Shown: positions 25,722 to 34,473, numbered from the stretch's first letter. The stretch is 64,000 nucleotides of DNA from a candidate division KSB1 bacterium (GCA_024655945.1 JANLFK010000010.1:1-64000); one strand, 5' to 3'. Made by a program: numbers and translations. Notes: generated by a model not told the origin, from the sequence alone.

Positions 25722-26855
25722 ATGCGCCCGCGAAGCGACAAGATCAAGCCCCGGGAAGAAGTCGCCGCTCTGTGCGCACAGGCGCGGGCGGAGGGCAAGA
25801 AGGTCGGCTTCACCTCTGGGGCCTTTGACCTCCTCCACGCCGGCCATGTCGACTATCTGGAAAAGGCGCGCCAGGCCTGTGACCTGTTGGTGGTGGGGGT
25901 GAACTCCGACGCCTCCGTGCGGGCCTACAAGGGGCCCCACCGGCCCATTATCCCCGCCCAGCAACGGGCGGAGGTGGTGGCCGCCCTGGAATGCGTCGAC
26001 CTGGTCTTCATCTTCTCGGAACGCCGCAACAAGGTGAACATCGAACTCTTGCGGCCGGACCTTTACATCAAGGCAGGCGACTATCGGCCAGCGGAATTGA
26101 CCTCCAGCGAGGTGGTGGAGCGCTGTGGGGGCCGGGTGCTGTTGCTTCCGGTGGCCACCCCTCTGTCCAGCACGGAAATCATCGCCCGGGCCGCCGCGGC
26201 ACATGTGCCTCAGGCCGCGCCGGTGGAACGCGATGGCGCCGTGCATATTCGTCGCCCGCCTCCGAAGCAGGCGCCCGCCGTGTTCGTCGACCGGGATGGC
26301 ACCATCTTGGAGGATGTGCCCTTTCTGCACGAGCCGGACAAGGTACGATTGCTCCCCGCGGCAGCCGCAGGCCTCAAGCGCCTTCAGGACATGGGCTATC
26401 GGATTGTGGTGCTGACCAATCAGGCGGGAATCGGGCTCGGTTACTTCACGCTTGAGGACTTTTACCGCGTCAACAGTGCGATGCTCAAACTCCTCGATGC
26501 CCACGGAGTGCGTGTCGACAAGGTCTACTTCTGCCCGCACGGGCTAGCTGAGCAGTGCGAGTGCCGCAAGCCGGGCACAGCGCTTCTCCGCCTGGCCCAG
26601 GAGCAGCTCAATGTGGATCTGCATCACAGCGTGGTGATCGGTGACCGCACAGCCGACGTCGAGACTGCCCGCCGCGCGGGGTGCAGGAGCATCCTGGTGC
26701 GCACCGGCGCAGGCGGCCAGGATGGGGAGTACGCCGTGGCGGCCGACTTTGTCGCCAATGACCTCGAGGAGGCCGCTGCTATCCTGCTGGAGCAGGAGCG
26801 GAGACCTGCAGGGGAAGACAAGACGAAAACACCAGCTTCCGGAGAAAAGCCATGA
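25722..26855 (+). CDS. Fusion of HldE-type nucleotidyltransferase and GmhB-type heptose bisphosphatase
   Basis: The protein has 377 residues in two domains. Residues about 1-165 are a cytidylyltransferase-fold domain like the C-half of HldE/RfaE2 (GFTSGAFDLLHAGHVDYL with HAGH, VGVNSDASVRAYKGPHRPI, LSSTEII), which activates heptose 1-phosphate with ADP or GDP. Residues about 180-350 are a HAD domain of the GmhB family (FVDRDGTILEDV, LTNQAGIG, CPHG...CECRKPG with the zinc ligands, IGDRTADVETA), which removes the 7-phosphate of heptose 1,7-bisphosphate. The reactions are consecutive in ADP- or GDP-heptose synthesis, so the fusion joins dephosphorylation with activation. The HldE kinase domain is absent and must lie elsewhere. 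Stop and start with the next gene overlap (ATGA). Confidence 0.85.
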   Translation: MRPRSDKIKPREEVAALCAQARAEGKKVGFTSGAFDLLHAGHVDYLEKARQACDLLVVGVNSDASVRAYKGPHRPIIPAQQRAEVVAALECVDLVFIFSERRNKVNIELLRPDLYIKAGDYRPAELTSSEVVERCGGRVLLLPVATPLSSTEIIARAAAAHVPQAAPVERDGAVHIRRPPPKQAPAVFVDRDGTILEDVPFLHEPDKVRLLPAAAAGLKRLQDMGYRIVVLTNQAGIGLGYFTLEDFYRVNSAMLKLLDAHGVRVDKVYFCPHGLAEQCECRKPGTALLRLAQEQLNVDLHHSVVIGDRTADVETARRAGCRSILVRTGAGGQDGEYAVAADFVANDLEEAAAILLEQERRPAGEDKTKTPASGEKP

Positions 26856-27079
26856 CCGTTCGCATTCCTTACTGCACCACCTGAGGCTTTCGAGCGCGCG
26901 CCGTCAGTTTGGCGGAGGAAATAGCACAGCACTTTGGCATAGAGCCAGAGGTGGTGCAGTCCACCGCAGGCGTGTTTGAGGTGGAAGTGGACGGCCAGCT
27001 GATTTTTTCGAAAAGGCGACTCGGCCGCTTCCCGGAGCAAGGCGAGGTCGTGCGCTTGCTTCGGGCTGCAATGCGATAG
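26852..27079 (+). CDS. SelW-like (Rdx family) selenoprotein with in-frame UGA
   Basis: Reading TGA at 26882-26884 as selenocysteine gives a 75-residue protein that starts M-T-V-R-I-P-Y-C-T-T-U-G-F-R. This is the CxxU redox motif of SelW/Rdx proteins (Cys8, Sec11), in the right beta-strand-turn-helix setting and followed by RARAVSLAEEIAQHFG, VVQSTAGVFEVEVDGQ, LIFSKRRLGRFPEQ and VVRLLRAAM, all typical of the family. Without readthrough the product is only 10 residues and this conservation is unexplained. A hairpin that meets the bacterial SECIS rules lies directly after the UGA. The ATG overlaps the stop of the fusion gene, suggesting translational coupling. Ordinary gene finders would miss it. 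The role is likely thioredoxin-like peptide or metabolite redox. Confidence 0.88.
26882..26925 (+). promoter_or_regulatory. bSECIS-like hairpin after the selenocysteine UGA
   Basis: CGCC (26899-26902) pairs with GGCG (26911-26914), closing an 8-nt loop GTCAGTTT whose first base is G26903; 18 nt separate it from the UGA. A lower stem, GCTTTC (26886-26891) with GAAA...GC (26918-26925), is possible. The published bacterial SECIS model asks for a G at the start of a 3-14-nt apical loop, 16-37 nt from UGA, which is satisfied. The upper stem is at the 4-bp minimum. Confidence 0.7.
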
Positions 27080-27097
27080 AGCTGATCCCTCCGGGGG

Positions 27098-28072
27098 CTA
27101 TTTGACCGGCATTTCTTTCAGCGCGGCAAGAAGGCGCTGAAAGTCATCCGGGGGCGGGACCTCGAAGTACATCTCCTGGTGCAGGACCGGATGCACGAAG
27201 CCAAGGCTGAGGGCGTGCAGGGCGGGCCGGTTGAACTGCTTGAGGAGCTTCACTGCGAAAGCGAGGTTTTCGCGGCTCAGGCCGCTCAAGCGCTTACTTC
27301 TGCCGCCGTAGGTGGCATCGCCGAAAACTGGATGGCCGATGTAGGCCATGTGCACGCGAATCTGATGCGTCCTTCCGGTCCCCAAGGTCAGGCACAGCAG
27401 GCTGAGCAGGCGAAACTCCTCCAGCACCTCGTAGTTGGTGATGGCCAGCTTGCCGAGTTTGGAGACGGTCATGCGCAGGCGGTTCTTGGGGCTGCGCCGC
27501 AGCAAGGTCTCCACCCGGCCGCTCGGCGAGCGGAAGTGTCCCCAGACCACTGCCCGGTACTCCCGCTGCACCTGGCGCGCGGCAAATTGTTGCGACAGTG
27601 CCACATGCGCCGCGTCGCTCTTGGCTACCACCATCACCCCCGATGTCTCCCTATCCAGGCGATGGACGATGCCGGGCCGCTGCACGCCGCCAATTCCGGA
27701 CAGCTGCTGGCAGTGCGCCAAAAGGGCATTAACCAGAGTGCCGGTGTAGTTGGCAAACGCAGGGTGGACGACCATGCCTGCCGGCTTGTTCAGTACCAAA
27801 AGATGTTCATCCTCGTAGAGAATGTCCAGGGGGATTTGCTCGGGAAGGATCTCTAACTTCTTGGGTTCAGGAACGGTCACCTCCACCACCTGCCCCGGCC
27901 GGACGCGATGGCCAGGTTTCGTGGGCGCGCCGTTGAGCAGGATCTGCCCCTCATCGATCAGGCGTTGAATGCGCGAGCGCGTCAGGTGAGGCAAATGCTG
28001 GCGAAGGAAATTGTCTAAGCGCCGGCGCTCATCCGCCTGCGGGACCACCAGGGTGTGCTGTTCGCGCGGCAT
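27098..28072 (-). CDS. rluD: Ribosomal large-subunit pseudouridine synthase, RluD family
   Basis: The protein has 324 residues. An N-terminal S4 RNA-binding domain (about 15-75, RLDNFLRQHLPHLTRSRIQRLI) precedes the RluA-type catalytic domain with the Asp-bearing GIVHRLDRETSGVMVVAK, TGRTHQIRVHM and GDATYGG. It converts uridines of 23S rRNA to pseudouridine. It is the last gene of the long yggS-led operon, 18 nt downstream of lspA, and ends 18 nt from the selenoprotein gene on the other strand. Confidence 0.9.
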   Translation of the reverse strand: MPREQHTLVVPQADERRRLDNFLRQHLPHLTRSRIQRLIDEGQILLNGAPTKPGHRVRPGQVVEVTVPEPKKLEILPEQIPLDILYEDEHLLVLNKPAGMVVHPAFANYTGTLVNALLAHCQQLSGIGGVQRPGIVHRLDRETSGVMVVAKSDAAHVALSQQFAARQVQREYRAVVWGHFRSPSGRVETLLRRSPKNRLRMTVSKLGKLAITNYEVLEEFRLLSLLCLTLGTGRTHQIRVHMAYIGHPVFGDATYGGRSKRLSGLSRENLAFAVKLLKQFNRPALHALSLGFVHPVLHQEMYFEVPPPDDFQRLLAALKEMPVK

Positions 28073-28090
28073 GTGCCACTTGAGGCACGC

Positions 28091-28597
28091 TCAGGCAGAG
28101 AGTTGCTCGCTGGTCTGCCGGTGGCCGCCACGCTCGGAGCTCAGCAGAATCATTAAGATGAGGACGATGACCCCGATGGTGACGGCAGCGTCTGCGACGT
28201 TGAACACCGGCCAGCGGGCCATCAGGAAATCCGGAAAGTCCACATCCACAAAGTCCACAACCCGGCCAAAGAGGACTCTATCGGTAAGATTGCCCAGTGC
28301 CCCGCCAAAGGTGATGGCCAAAGCGACGCGCTCGATGTTGCTCACTGCGTGGGCGCGCAGCAGGTAGACCAGCACCACGATACTCGCCACAGCAATCAGC
28401 ACGGTGAAGACTGGCCCATGGCCCACTCTGATGCCGAAAGCGATGCCCGGGTTTTCCACGTAGGTCAGGCGCACCAAGTCACCCACCAGCGGCACCGAGT
28501 GGTCGCGCGGCAGCAGATGGCGCGCCAGCACCTTGGTCAATTGATCGGCCACCAGTACGAGCGCTGCATAGCGGAGCACTTTCACTCGTTCGATCAC
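28091..28597 (-). CDS. lspA: Lipoprotein signal peptidase (signal peptidase II)
   Basis: The protein has 168 residues with four membrane helices. Family motifs are DQLTK near residue 18, YVENPGIAFG, GALGNLTDR followed by VVDFVD (first catalytic Asp), and FNVADAAVTIG (second catalytic Asp). This inner-membrane aspartic peptidase removes signal peptides from prolipoproteins, several of which are encoded in this window. Upstream and downstream gaps are about 20 nt, consistent with one transcript. Confidence 0.92.
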   Translation of the reverse strand: MIERVKVLRYAALVLVADQLTKVLARHLLPRDHSVPLVGDLVRLTYVENPGIAFGIRVGHGPVFTVLIAVASIVVLVYLLRAHAVSNIERVALAITFGGALGNLTDRVLFGRVVDFVDVDFPDFLMARWPVFNVADAAVTIGVIVLILMILLSSERGGHRQTSEQLSA

Positions 28598-28617
28598 CTA
28601 TCGCACCTCGGTTCGGG

Positions 28618-28995
28618 TCACTGACGCTGCTTCTCCTCCTTGGCCTTACACTCGATGCACAGCCGCACATGGGGCACCGCTTCGAGCCGCTCCTTGCCGA
28701 TATCCTTGCCGCACTGCACGCACTTGCCGTAGGTGCCGTCCTCGATGCGCTCCAAAGCCCTGTCCAGGTGGTAGAGGAGATTTCCTTCCCGGGAGGCAAG
28801 GAAAAAGGCCTTCTCACGCTCCATGGTGTCGGTGCCCTGGTCGGCCATGTGGAAGGAGTAGGAAGAGTGGTCTCCGGTAGCCTCTTTCAGCGTGGAGTTC
28901 AACCCCGACTCCTTCAGCCTCTCCAATTCCCTGAGGAGTTCTTCCCGCTTCTGCAGGATCAGCTTCTTGAAGTACTCCAGTTCCTTTTTGGTCAT
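28618..28995 (-). CDS. dksA: TraR/DksA family zinc-finger protein
   Basis: The protein has 125 residues. An N-terminal coiled coil (KKLILQKREELLRELERLKE) leads to the acidic segment typical of the family (MADQGTDTMEREKAF) and a C4 zinc finger, CVQCGKDIGKERL ... RLCIECK. DksA-type proteins reach into the RNA polymerase secondary channel and modulate stringent control. ATG at 28995 with GGAGGAG upstream was preferred to an earlier Met 21 nt away. It is often linked to lspA and ileS, as here. Whether it is a true DksA or a shorter paralogue cannot be decided by sequence alone. Confidence 0.85.
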   Translation of the reverse strand: MTKKELEYFKKLILQKREELLRELERLKESGLNSTLKEATGDHSSYSFHMADQGTDTMEREKAFFLASREGNLLYHLDRALERIEDGTYGKCVQCGKDIGKERLEAVPHVRLCIECKAKEEKQRQ

Positions 28996-29056
28996 TGTCT
29001 CCTCCGACCTGTACACATCACAGGTGTTGTGGTGTGTGCAGACTCCCCACCATCTG

Positions 29057-32000
29057 TCACCGTTCCCTGATGCGGCTCACCCCGATGGTGACTACCTCCT
29101 CGCCAATGTTCCATTTCTTCGTGTACTCGCCACTGACCTCCGGCAAGACGATCTCTTTGGCCAGCGTCTCGGTGCGGATGTACGAGGCAAGCCGCGAGAT
29201 GGCCTTGGCCAACTTGCCCTGAGCGTCACACGAGATAATGATGCGGTCGACGACGTCAAACTGCGCCACTTTCCGGGTGTTCTGCACCCGGTTGACGAAC
29301 TCCCGCGCCAGCCCCTCCAGTTCCAGGTCCTCGTTCAAAGTGGTGTCCAAGGCGACGGTGAGTTCGCCTTCGCTGCCAACCACCAGCCCCGGCGCCTGTT
29401 GCATCACCACTTGCACATCCTCCGCGGTGAGGGTCACTTCCGTGCCGTCGACCGTGAGGGGCAAAACTCCGCGCGCTAGCAGCGTGCTGATCTGCGTTTC
29501 CTCCAGCGAGCGGATAGCCTGGGCCACTGCGTTGACCTTGCTGCCAAACTTCGGCCCCAACGCACGGAACAACGGCTCGGCGCGACGGCTGTGCAGCGCT
29601 GATGAATCCGCCACAAACTCCACCCGTTTGATGTTCAACTCTTCCAGAAGCAGGTTCTCCATGCCGTCCAGCATGGCCCGACGTCGGTCGTGAGGATCGA
29701 CCACCACCAGTCTGGCCAGTGGCTGCCGCACTTTCACCCCCTCCTGGTTGCGTAACGCGCGCCCGAGGAGGACAATTTGCCGCACCAAGTTCATGCGCTC
29801 TTCCAGCCGTTCGTCCCAAAAGTCGCAGGGAGGCTGGTCAGGCACTGGATAGGCGTCCAAGTGCACGCTCTCCGGCAAGGAGGCGCCACTCCCCTCCTCC
29901 AGCCTTCGGTACAGCTCGTCAGTGAGGAACGGCACAAAAGGCGCAGCCAGACGCACGCTGGTGAGGAGTGCTTCGTAGAGCGTCTGATAGGCGGCCAGTT
30001 TGTCTTGGTTGTTTTCTGCTTTCCAAAAGCGTCGGCGGGAGCGCCGTACGTACCAGTTGGAAAGGTCATCGATCACGAATTCGCCGATGCGCCGCGCCGC
30101 CCGCGACAGCTCGTACTGCGCCAAGTCGTCGTTGACCACGCGCACGGTGCTGTGCAGCGTCGACAGCAGCCAGCGATCCAGCTGCGAGCGCTCTTCCACC
30201 GGGAGACGTTCCGCGCCGGGGATGAACCCATCAACGTTGGCGTACATGGCGAAAAAGTTGTACACATTGACCAGCGTGTCCAGGAATTTGTTCTGCGCCT
30301 CAACAACCCCGGCCGGGTCAAAACGCGTGGGCAGCCAGGGCGCGCTGGCGGTGAGCAGGTACCAGCGCAAGGCGTCGGCGCCCTCCTTGTTCAGGTGGTC
30401 GAACGGGTCGACCGTGTTGCCACGGCTCTTGGACATCTTCTGGCCTTCCTTGTCCAGAATCAGGCCAAGGGATACGCAGCTCTTGTAGGCCGGCTTGTCA
30501 AAGAGCAGGGTGCTAAGCACCAGCAGCGAGTAGAACCACCCTCTGGTCTGGTCAACACCCTCAGCGATGAAATCGGCAGGAAAGTTCTGCTCGAAGACCG
30601 CCACGTTCTCAAAGGGGTAGTGGAATTGGGCGTAAGGCATCGCCCCGGAATCGAACCAGCAGTCCAGGACCTCTGGCGTGCGCCGCATGGGCTGGCCGCA
30701 AGAGGGGCACGGAATGCTGACTTGGTCAATGTAGGGGCGGTGCAGGTCGATAACCTCACGCAGTCCGCCGCGTTCCATGAGCGCCGCAACATTGCCGATG
30801 CTCTCCTGGGCTCCGCAGCCCTCACAGATCCAGATGTTGAGCGGCGTGCCCCAGAACCGATCCCGTGACAGGGCCCAATCGACGTTGTTTTCCAGCCACT
30901 CACCGAACCGGCCCTCACCCACCTCAGGGGGGAACCACTTGATCAAGCGGTTGTTGCGTATCAAGGCCTCCTTGAAGGCAGTGGTGCGCAGGTACCACGA
31001 CTTGCGCGCGTAGTAGAGCAGCGGCGAGGAACAGCGCCAGCAGAAGGGGTAGCTATGTCTGATGCGCTCGGCCTTATACAAGAGCTTCCGCTCGCGCAGG
31101 TTGTCGATGATCAGGGGATCGGCATCTTTGACGAACATCCCCTGCCAGGGCTGAATCTCCGCGGTGAAGCGTCCGCTCTTGTCCACTGGCTGCAACACCG
31201 GCAGGTCGTACTGTTCGCCTACCTGGTAGTCCTCTCCGCCGAACGCCGGGGCAATGTGCACGATGCCCGTTCCCTCCTCGGTGCTCACAAAATCGGCGAC
31301 CATGGTGTAGTAGGCGCGCTTCTCCGGGGTAAGGTAGTTGAACAGCGGCTCGTAGCTCACACCTGCCAGCTGTTCCCCGCGCATCTTCTCTTCGATTTCA
31401 TAGTCGCCGTCGAGACACGACAGGCGGTCAAAGCCAAGCACGAGGTGCGCTCCCTGGTGCCACACCTTGACGTAGGAAAGCTCCGGGTGCAAAGCCAAGG
31501 CGACGTTTGAGAGAAGTGTCCACGGAGTGGTGGTCCACACCAGGAAGAACGTGTTTTCCTGGCCGACAATGGGCACTTTCACGTAGATGGAGGGGTCTTC
31601 GACCTCTTCATAGCCTTGCGACACCTCGTGGCTGGAGAGCGGCGTTTCGCAACGTGGACAGTAAGGGAGGATCTTGTGACCCTGGTAGAGGAGGCCCTTG
31701 TTCCAGAACTGGTGCAAAATCCACCAGACCGTCTCGATGTAGTCGTTGGTGTAGGTGATGTACGGCTGCTCGAGGTCGACCCAAAAGCCGATGCGGCGCG
31801 TCATCTCGTCCCAGTCTTCTTTGTAGGCAAAGACCGATTTGCGGCACTCCTCGTTGAAGCGCTCGATGCCATAGGCAATGACCTGGTCTTTGCGCTGGAT
31901 GCCCAGCTTCTTTTCGACCTCAATTTCCACCGGCAGGCCGTGCGTGTCCCAGCCCGCCTTGCGCTCCACGCGGTAACCCTGCATGGTCCGCCAGCGGCAG

Positions 32001-32209
32001 ACGAAATCCTTTACCGTGCGCGAGATGACGTGGTGAATGCCAGGGCGCCCGTTGGCAGTAGGGGGGCCTTCATAGAAGACGAACTTGTGGGCCGGGTCGC
32101 GGGACTCGACGCTCTTCTGGAAGATTCTCCGTTCTTCCCAGAATTTGAGGACATCCTTCTCCAGTTGAGGATAATCGACCCGACCCGAGAACTCGCGATA
32201 CATAGCCAT
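29057..32209 (-). CDS. ileS: Isoleucyl-tRNA synthetase (long, type-2-like)
   Basis: The protein has 1050 residues. The catalytic HIGH-type signature reads TANGRPGIHHV near residue 50, and the KMSKS loop is KMSKSRGNTV near 605. The large CP1 editing domain lies between, and the anticodon-binding domain and a long C-terminal extension follow. The glycine-rich GRPGIHH form and the extension match the eukaryote-like type 2 IleS class, which includes mupirocin-insensitive enzymes. It charges tRNA-Ile. No T-box precedes it, so it appears constitutively expressed in the operon. Confidence 0.92.
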   Translation of the reverse strand: MAMYREFSGRVDYPQLEKDVLKFWEERRIFQKSVESRDPAHKFVFYEGPPTANGRPGIHHVISRTVKDFVCRWRTMQGYRVERKAGWDTHGLPVEIEVEKKLGIQRKDQVIAYGIERFNEECRKSVFAYKEDWDEMTRRIGFWVDLEQPYITYTNDYIETVWWILHQFWNKGLLYQGHKILPYCPRCETPLSSHEVSQGYEEVEDPSIYVKVPIVGQENTFFLVWTTTPWTLLSNVALALHPELSYVKVWHQGAHLVLGFDRLSCLDGDYEIEEKMRGEQLAGVSYEPLFNYLTPEKRAYYTMVADFVSTEEGTGIVHIAPAFGGEDYQVGEQYDLPVLQPVDKSGRFTAEIQPWQGMFVKDADPLIIDNLRERKLLYKAERIRHSYPFCWRCSSPLLYYARKSWYLRTTAFKEALIRNNRLIKWFPPEVGEGRFGEWLENNVDWALSRDRFWGTPLNIWICEGCGAQESIGNVAALMERGGLREVIDLHRPYIDQVSIPCPSCGQPMRRTPEVLDCWFDSGAMPYAQFHYPFENVAVFEQNFPADFIAEGVDQTRGWFYSLLVLSTLLFDKPAYKSCVSLGLILDKEGQKMSKSRGNTVDPFDHLNKEGADALRWYLLTASAPWLPTRFDPAGVVEAQNKFLDTLVNVYNFFAMYANVDGFIPGAERLPVEERSQLDRWLLSTLHSTVRVVNDDLAQYELSRAARRIGEFVIDDLSNWYVRRSRRRFWKAENNQDKLAAYQTLYEALLTSVRLAAPFVPFLTDELYRRLEEGSGASLPESVHLDAYPVPDQPPCDFWDERLEERMNLVRQIVLLGRALRNQEGVKVRQPLARLVVVDPHDRRRAMLDGMENLLLEELNIKRVEFVADSSALHSRRAEPLFRALGPKFGSKVNAVAQAIRSLEETQISTLLARGVLPLTVDGTEVTLTAEDVQVVMQQAPGLVVGSEGELTVALDTTLNEDLELEGLAREFVNRVQNTRKVAQFDVVDRIIISCDAQGKLAKAISRLASYIRTETLAKEIVLPEVSGEYTKKWNIGEEVVTIGVSRIRER

Positions 32210-32243
32210 TCACTTCGACTCAGCGTGGTTGGTGCTCGTCAGT

Positions 32244-33065
32244 TCACATTCGCTCGATGACTTTGCGCATAAGAATCGTCAGGCTGGGCTCGGCCTGTTT
32301 TGCAAAATGCAGAATCTCGGTGATGTCCGCCGGCTTCAGGCAGTCGGCAAAGCAGGCATCGGTGATGACGGACAGGCCCAGCACGCGCATACCCGCATGC
32401 ACGGCCACTATGACCTCCGGCACGGTGGACATACCCACCACGTCTGCCCCGATGGTGCGCAGGAAGCGGTACTCGGCAGCCGTCTCTAACGAGGGGCCGG
32501 TCATGGCCACGTACACACCCTTTTGCACCCAGATCTTCTCCTCCATGGCCACCTGCTCGGCCAAGGCGATGAGGGCGCGACTGTAGGGTTCGGACATGTC
32601 CGGAAAGCGCGGCCCCAGCGACTCGTCGTTGATACCGATCAGTGGGTTGTCGCCGAGAAGGTTGATGTGGTCGGTGATAATCACAATTTGGCCTGGGCGG
32701 AACAGCGGATTTAGGCAGCCACTCGCCGAAGAGACCACCAGGGTGTGTGCCCCAAGGTGCTTCATGAGGCGCACCGGATAGGTGATCTGCTTCATCGTGT
32801 ACCCTTCGTAGTAGTGGAAGCGGCCCTGCATGGCCATCACCCTCTTGCCGCCCAACTTACCGAAGAGCAGCTTGCCCGCGTGGAATTCCACCGTGGAGCG
32901 GGCAAAGTGCGGGATCTCCTCGTAAGAGAGCACGGCTTCCTTTTCGATTTCGTCGGCAAGGGCGCCGAGCCCGGTGCCAAGGATGATCCCCACCTCCGGC
33001 TGCATCTGGGTGTGCCTGCGGATGAAGGCAGCGGTCTCTTCAAGCTGCTGACGTAGTCCCTGCAT
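32244..33065 (-). CDS. punA: Purine nucleoside phosphorylase (trimeric family)
   Basis: The protein has 273 residues of the PNP/MTAP family, which splits purine nucleosides with phosphate. The phosphate-binding GTGLGALADEI and FHYYEGY, and MTGPSLETAAEYR with the catalytic Glu, are all clear. At the position of human Asn243, which selects 6-oxopurines, this protein has Asp (SVITDACF). In MTAP and in engineered N243D PNP, Asp allows 6-aminopurines, so adenosine or methylthioadenosine use is possible. Salvage role; it sits between the coiled-coil lipoprotein and ileS. Confidence 0.88.
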   Translation of the reverse strand: MQGLRQQLEETAAFIRRHTQMQPEVGIILGTGLGALADEIEKEAVLSYEEIPHFARSTVEFHAGKLLFGKLGGKRVMAMQGRFHYYEGYTMKQITYPVRLMKHLGAHTLVVSSASGCLNPLFRPGQIVIITDHINLLGDNPLIGINDESLGPRFPDMSEPYSRALIALAEQVAMEEKIWVQKGVYVAMTGPSLETAAEYRFLRTIGADVVGMSTVPEVIVAVHAGMRVLGLSVITDACFADCLKPADITEILHFAKQAEPSLTILMRKVIERM

Positions 33066-33082
33066 TGCCGCAATACCTCTTC

Positions 33083-33781
33083 TCAGCGTGGCGGTTTTTG
33101 CTTTCCCTGCTTTTGGGCCTCTCTCTGCTTGCGCAGCGCTTCAATCTCGCGTTCCTGAGCCTCCTGCTCGCGGCGCAGCCTGTCCAGCTCTGCCTCCACC
33201 TGGGCCTTGCGCGCCCTTTCGGCGTTCAGCTCCTCTTCCGACCTGCGCAGCCGCTCGGCGTTGATCTGCTGGATGGCATATTGACGGTCCCTCTTGTCCC
33301 CCCGCAGGGCAAAGTACAGGGCGCCGACAGCGCTGCCCACGGCAGTGGTGGCGATGCGCAGCGTGTTGTCGGTCTGGTCTTCCTGAAAGCCGCGTTGCAA
33401 CATCGATCCTAGGTAAAAGCTCACTCCGCAGCTCAGGGCCGTTCCACCAAAGGTGTGCAAGAAAAGTTGGCGATGCCCCTTGGCTGCGGCGATCTCCCGC
33501 TCGGAGATGGGCATGCCATTTTCATCGTAGACGGGAGGCCTGCGCTCGATGCTGGAAATGTCGTGAGTCGCCACCCGAAACGCCCGACCATCATCGCCCT
33601 GCACAATCAGGTTCGTGGCGTCCGCGGCGACCAGTTCGCCCTGCACCACGGTGCCAGACCTGAGAGAAAGGCGCACCGTCTGTTTCGGCTCGACTTCTTC
33701 TTTGGACACAGCCGTCCAGTGTGCGCACCCCACAGCGGCGCTGAGCACGGCCACCACGCCAACCCACCTCACACCGTTCAT
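33083..33781 (-). CDS. Predicted lipoprotein with C-terminal coiled coil
   Basis: The protein has 232 residues. The signal peptide ends in a lipobox, LSAAVGC. Then comes a small beta-barrel-like domain that resembles LSm/SH3 folds (TVRLSLRSGTVVQGELVAADATNLIVQGDDG), a glycine-rich middle with two short hydrophobic stretches (GTALSCGVSFYLGSML, AVGSAVGALYFAL) and a long charged coiled coil of about 65 residues, rich in Arg, Glu and Gln, ending QKQGKQKPPR. ATG at 33781 with GGAGG upstream was chosen. I do not recognise a named family. Its position between divIVA and punA suggests an envelope or division role by context only. Confidence 0.75.
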   Translation of the reverse strand: MNGVRWVGVVAVLSAAVGCAHWTAVSKEEVEPKQTVRLSLRSGTVVQGELVAADATNLIVQGDDGRAFRVATHDISSIERRPPVYDENGMPISEREIAAAKGHRQLFLHTFGGTALSCGVSFYLGSMLQRGFQEDQTDNTLRIATTAVGSAVGALYFALRGDKRDRQYAIQQINAERLRRSEEELNAERARKAQVEAELDRLRREQEAQEREIEALRKQREAQKQGKQKPPR

Positions 33782-33822
33782 CCGGCATCCTCCCTGTTGC
33801 TCTGTGCCTGCCACCCTGCGGT

Positions 33823-34473
33823 TCAGATGATGAACTCGTCGCTCAAGCGCCCAGGAGGTGGCGCGGAAGGTTTTTCCTGCGCGGCGCGTTCTGCCCCTGC
33901 AGCCGGCGGCGTTGCCGGCTGTTCATCCAGGCCAACGATGCGCGGTTCGCTCTTTTCGGCCGCCGCTTCCTCCTGAATTTCTTGCTCCTCCCGCTGCACG
34001 GTCCGAAAGCCACCAAGATCAAGGTCGTCACTGCTCAGCACCTCGACGAGCTCCACTTGCGACTGCAGGAGCTGCTTCAGCCGTTTCACGAAGGAGGCCT
34101 TTTCCGCGCGCAGCAGCAGGAGCTCGTTTTTCAGCTGCTGCAGTTGGTTGCGGGCGTCCTCGATGATCTCCTCGGCGCGCAGTTCCGCCTCCCGCACGAT
34201 GAGCTCGGCCTCTCGTCGGGAAGACTCACGGGACTCGCTGATGCTCTGCTGGGCGTTCATCAACGTCTCCTGCAGGGTCTTTTCCACCTGCTGGTAGTCC
34301 CGCAGTTGGGTGCGGACCTTGAGCACTTCTTCGTTGAGCCTATTGCGTTCGCGGAGCAGGGTTTCGAACTGTTCGGCCACCATGTCGAGGAAGGTCTCCA
34401 CTTCATCGACGTCGAAACCGCGCACGGCGCGTCGAAACTCCTGCTTGCGTATGTCCAGTGGCGTCAATCTCAC
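33823..34473 (-). CDS. divIVA: DivIVA domain protein
   Basis: The protein has 216 residues and a GTG start with GGAGGG upstream. The N-terminal DivIVA signature TPLDIRKQEFRRAVRGFD precedes a long coiled coil (about 30-150), with an alanine/proline-rich tail. DivIVA proteins sense membrane curvature and recruit division or polarity factors in Gram-positive bacteria; members in diderm phyla have less known roles. The coiled coil carries EVETFLDMVAEQFETLLRE, a DivIVA-typical repeat. It follows yggS by 15 nt, the usual genomic arrangement. Confidence 0.88.
   Translation of the reverse strand: MRLTPLDIRKQEFRRAVRGFDVDEVETFLDMVAEQFETLLRERNRLNEEVLKVRTQLRDYQQVEKTLQETLMNAQQSISESRESSRREAELIVREAELRAEEIIEDARNQLQQLKNELLLLRAEKASFVKRLKQLLQSQVELVEVLSSDDLDLGGFRTVQREEQEIQEEAAAEKSEPRIVGLDEQPATPPAAGAERAAQEKPSAPPPGRLSDEFII

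Noticed and set aside
26882-26884. TGA as a true stop or sequencing error for Cys
   Set aside because: Position coincides with the family Sec/Cys site and a SECIS-like hairpin follows; an error of TGC/TGT remains possible but less likely.
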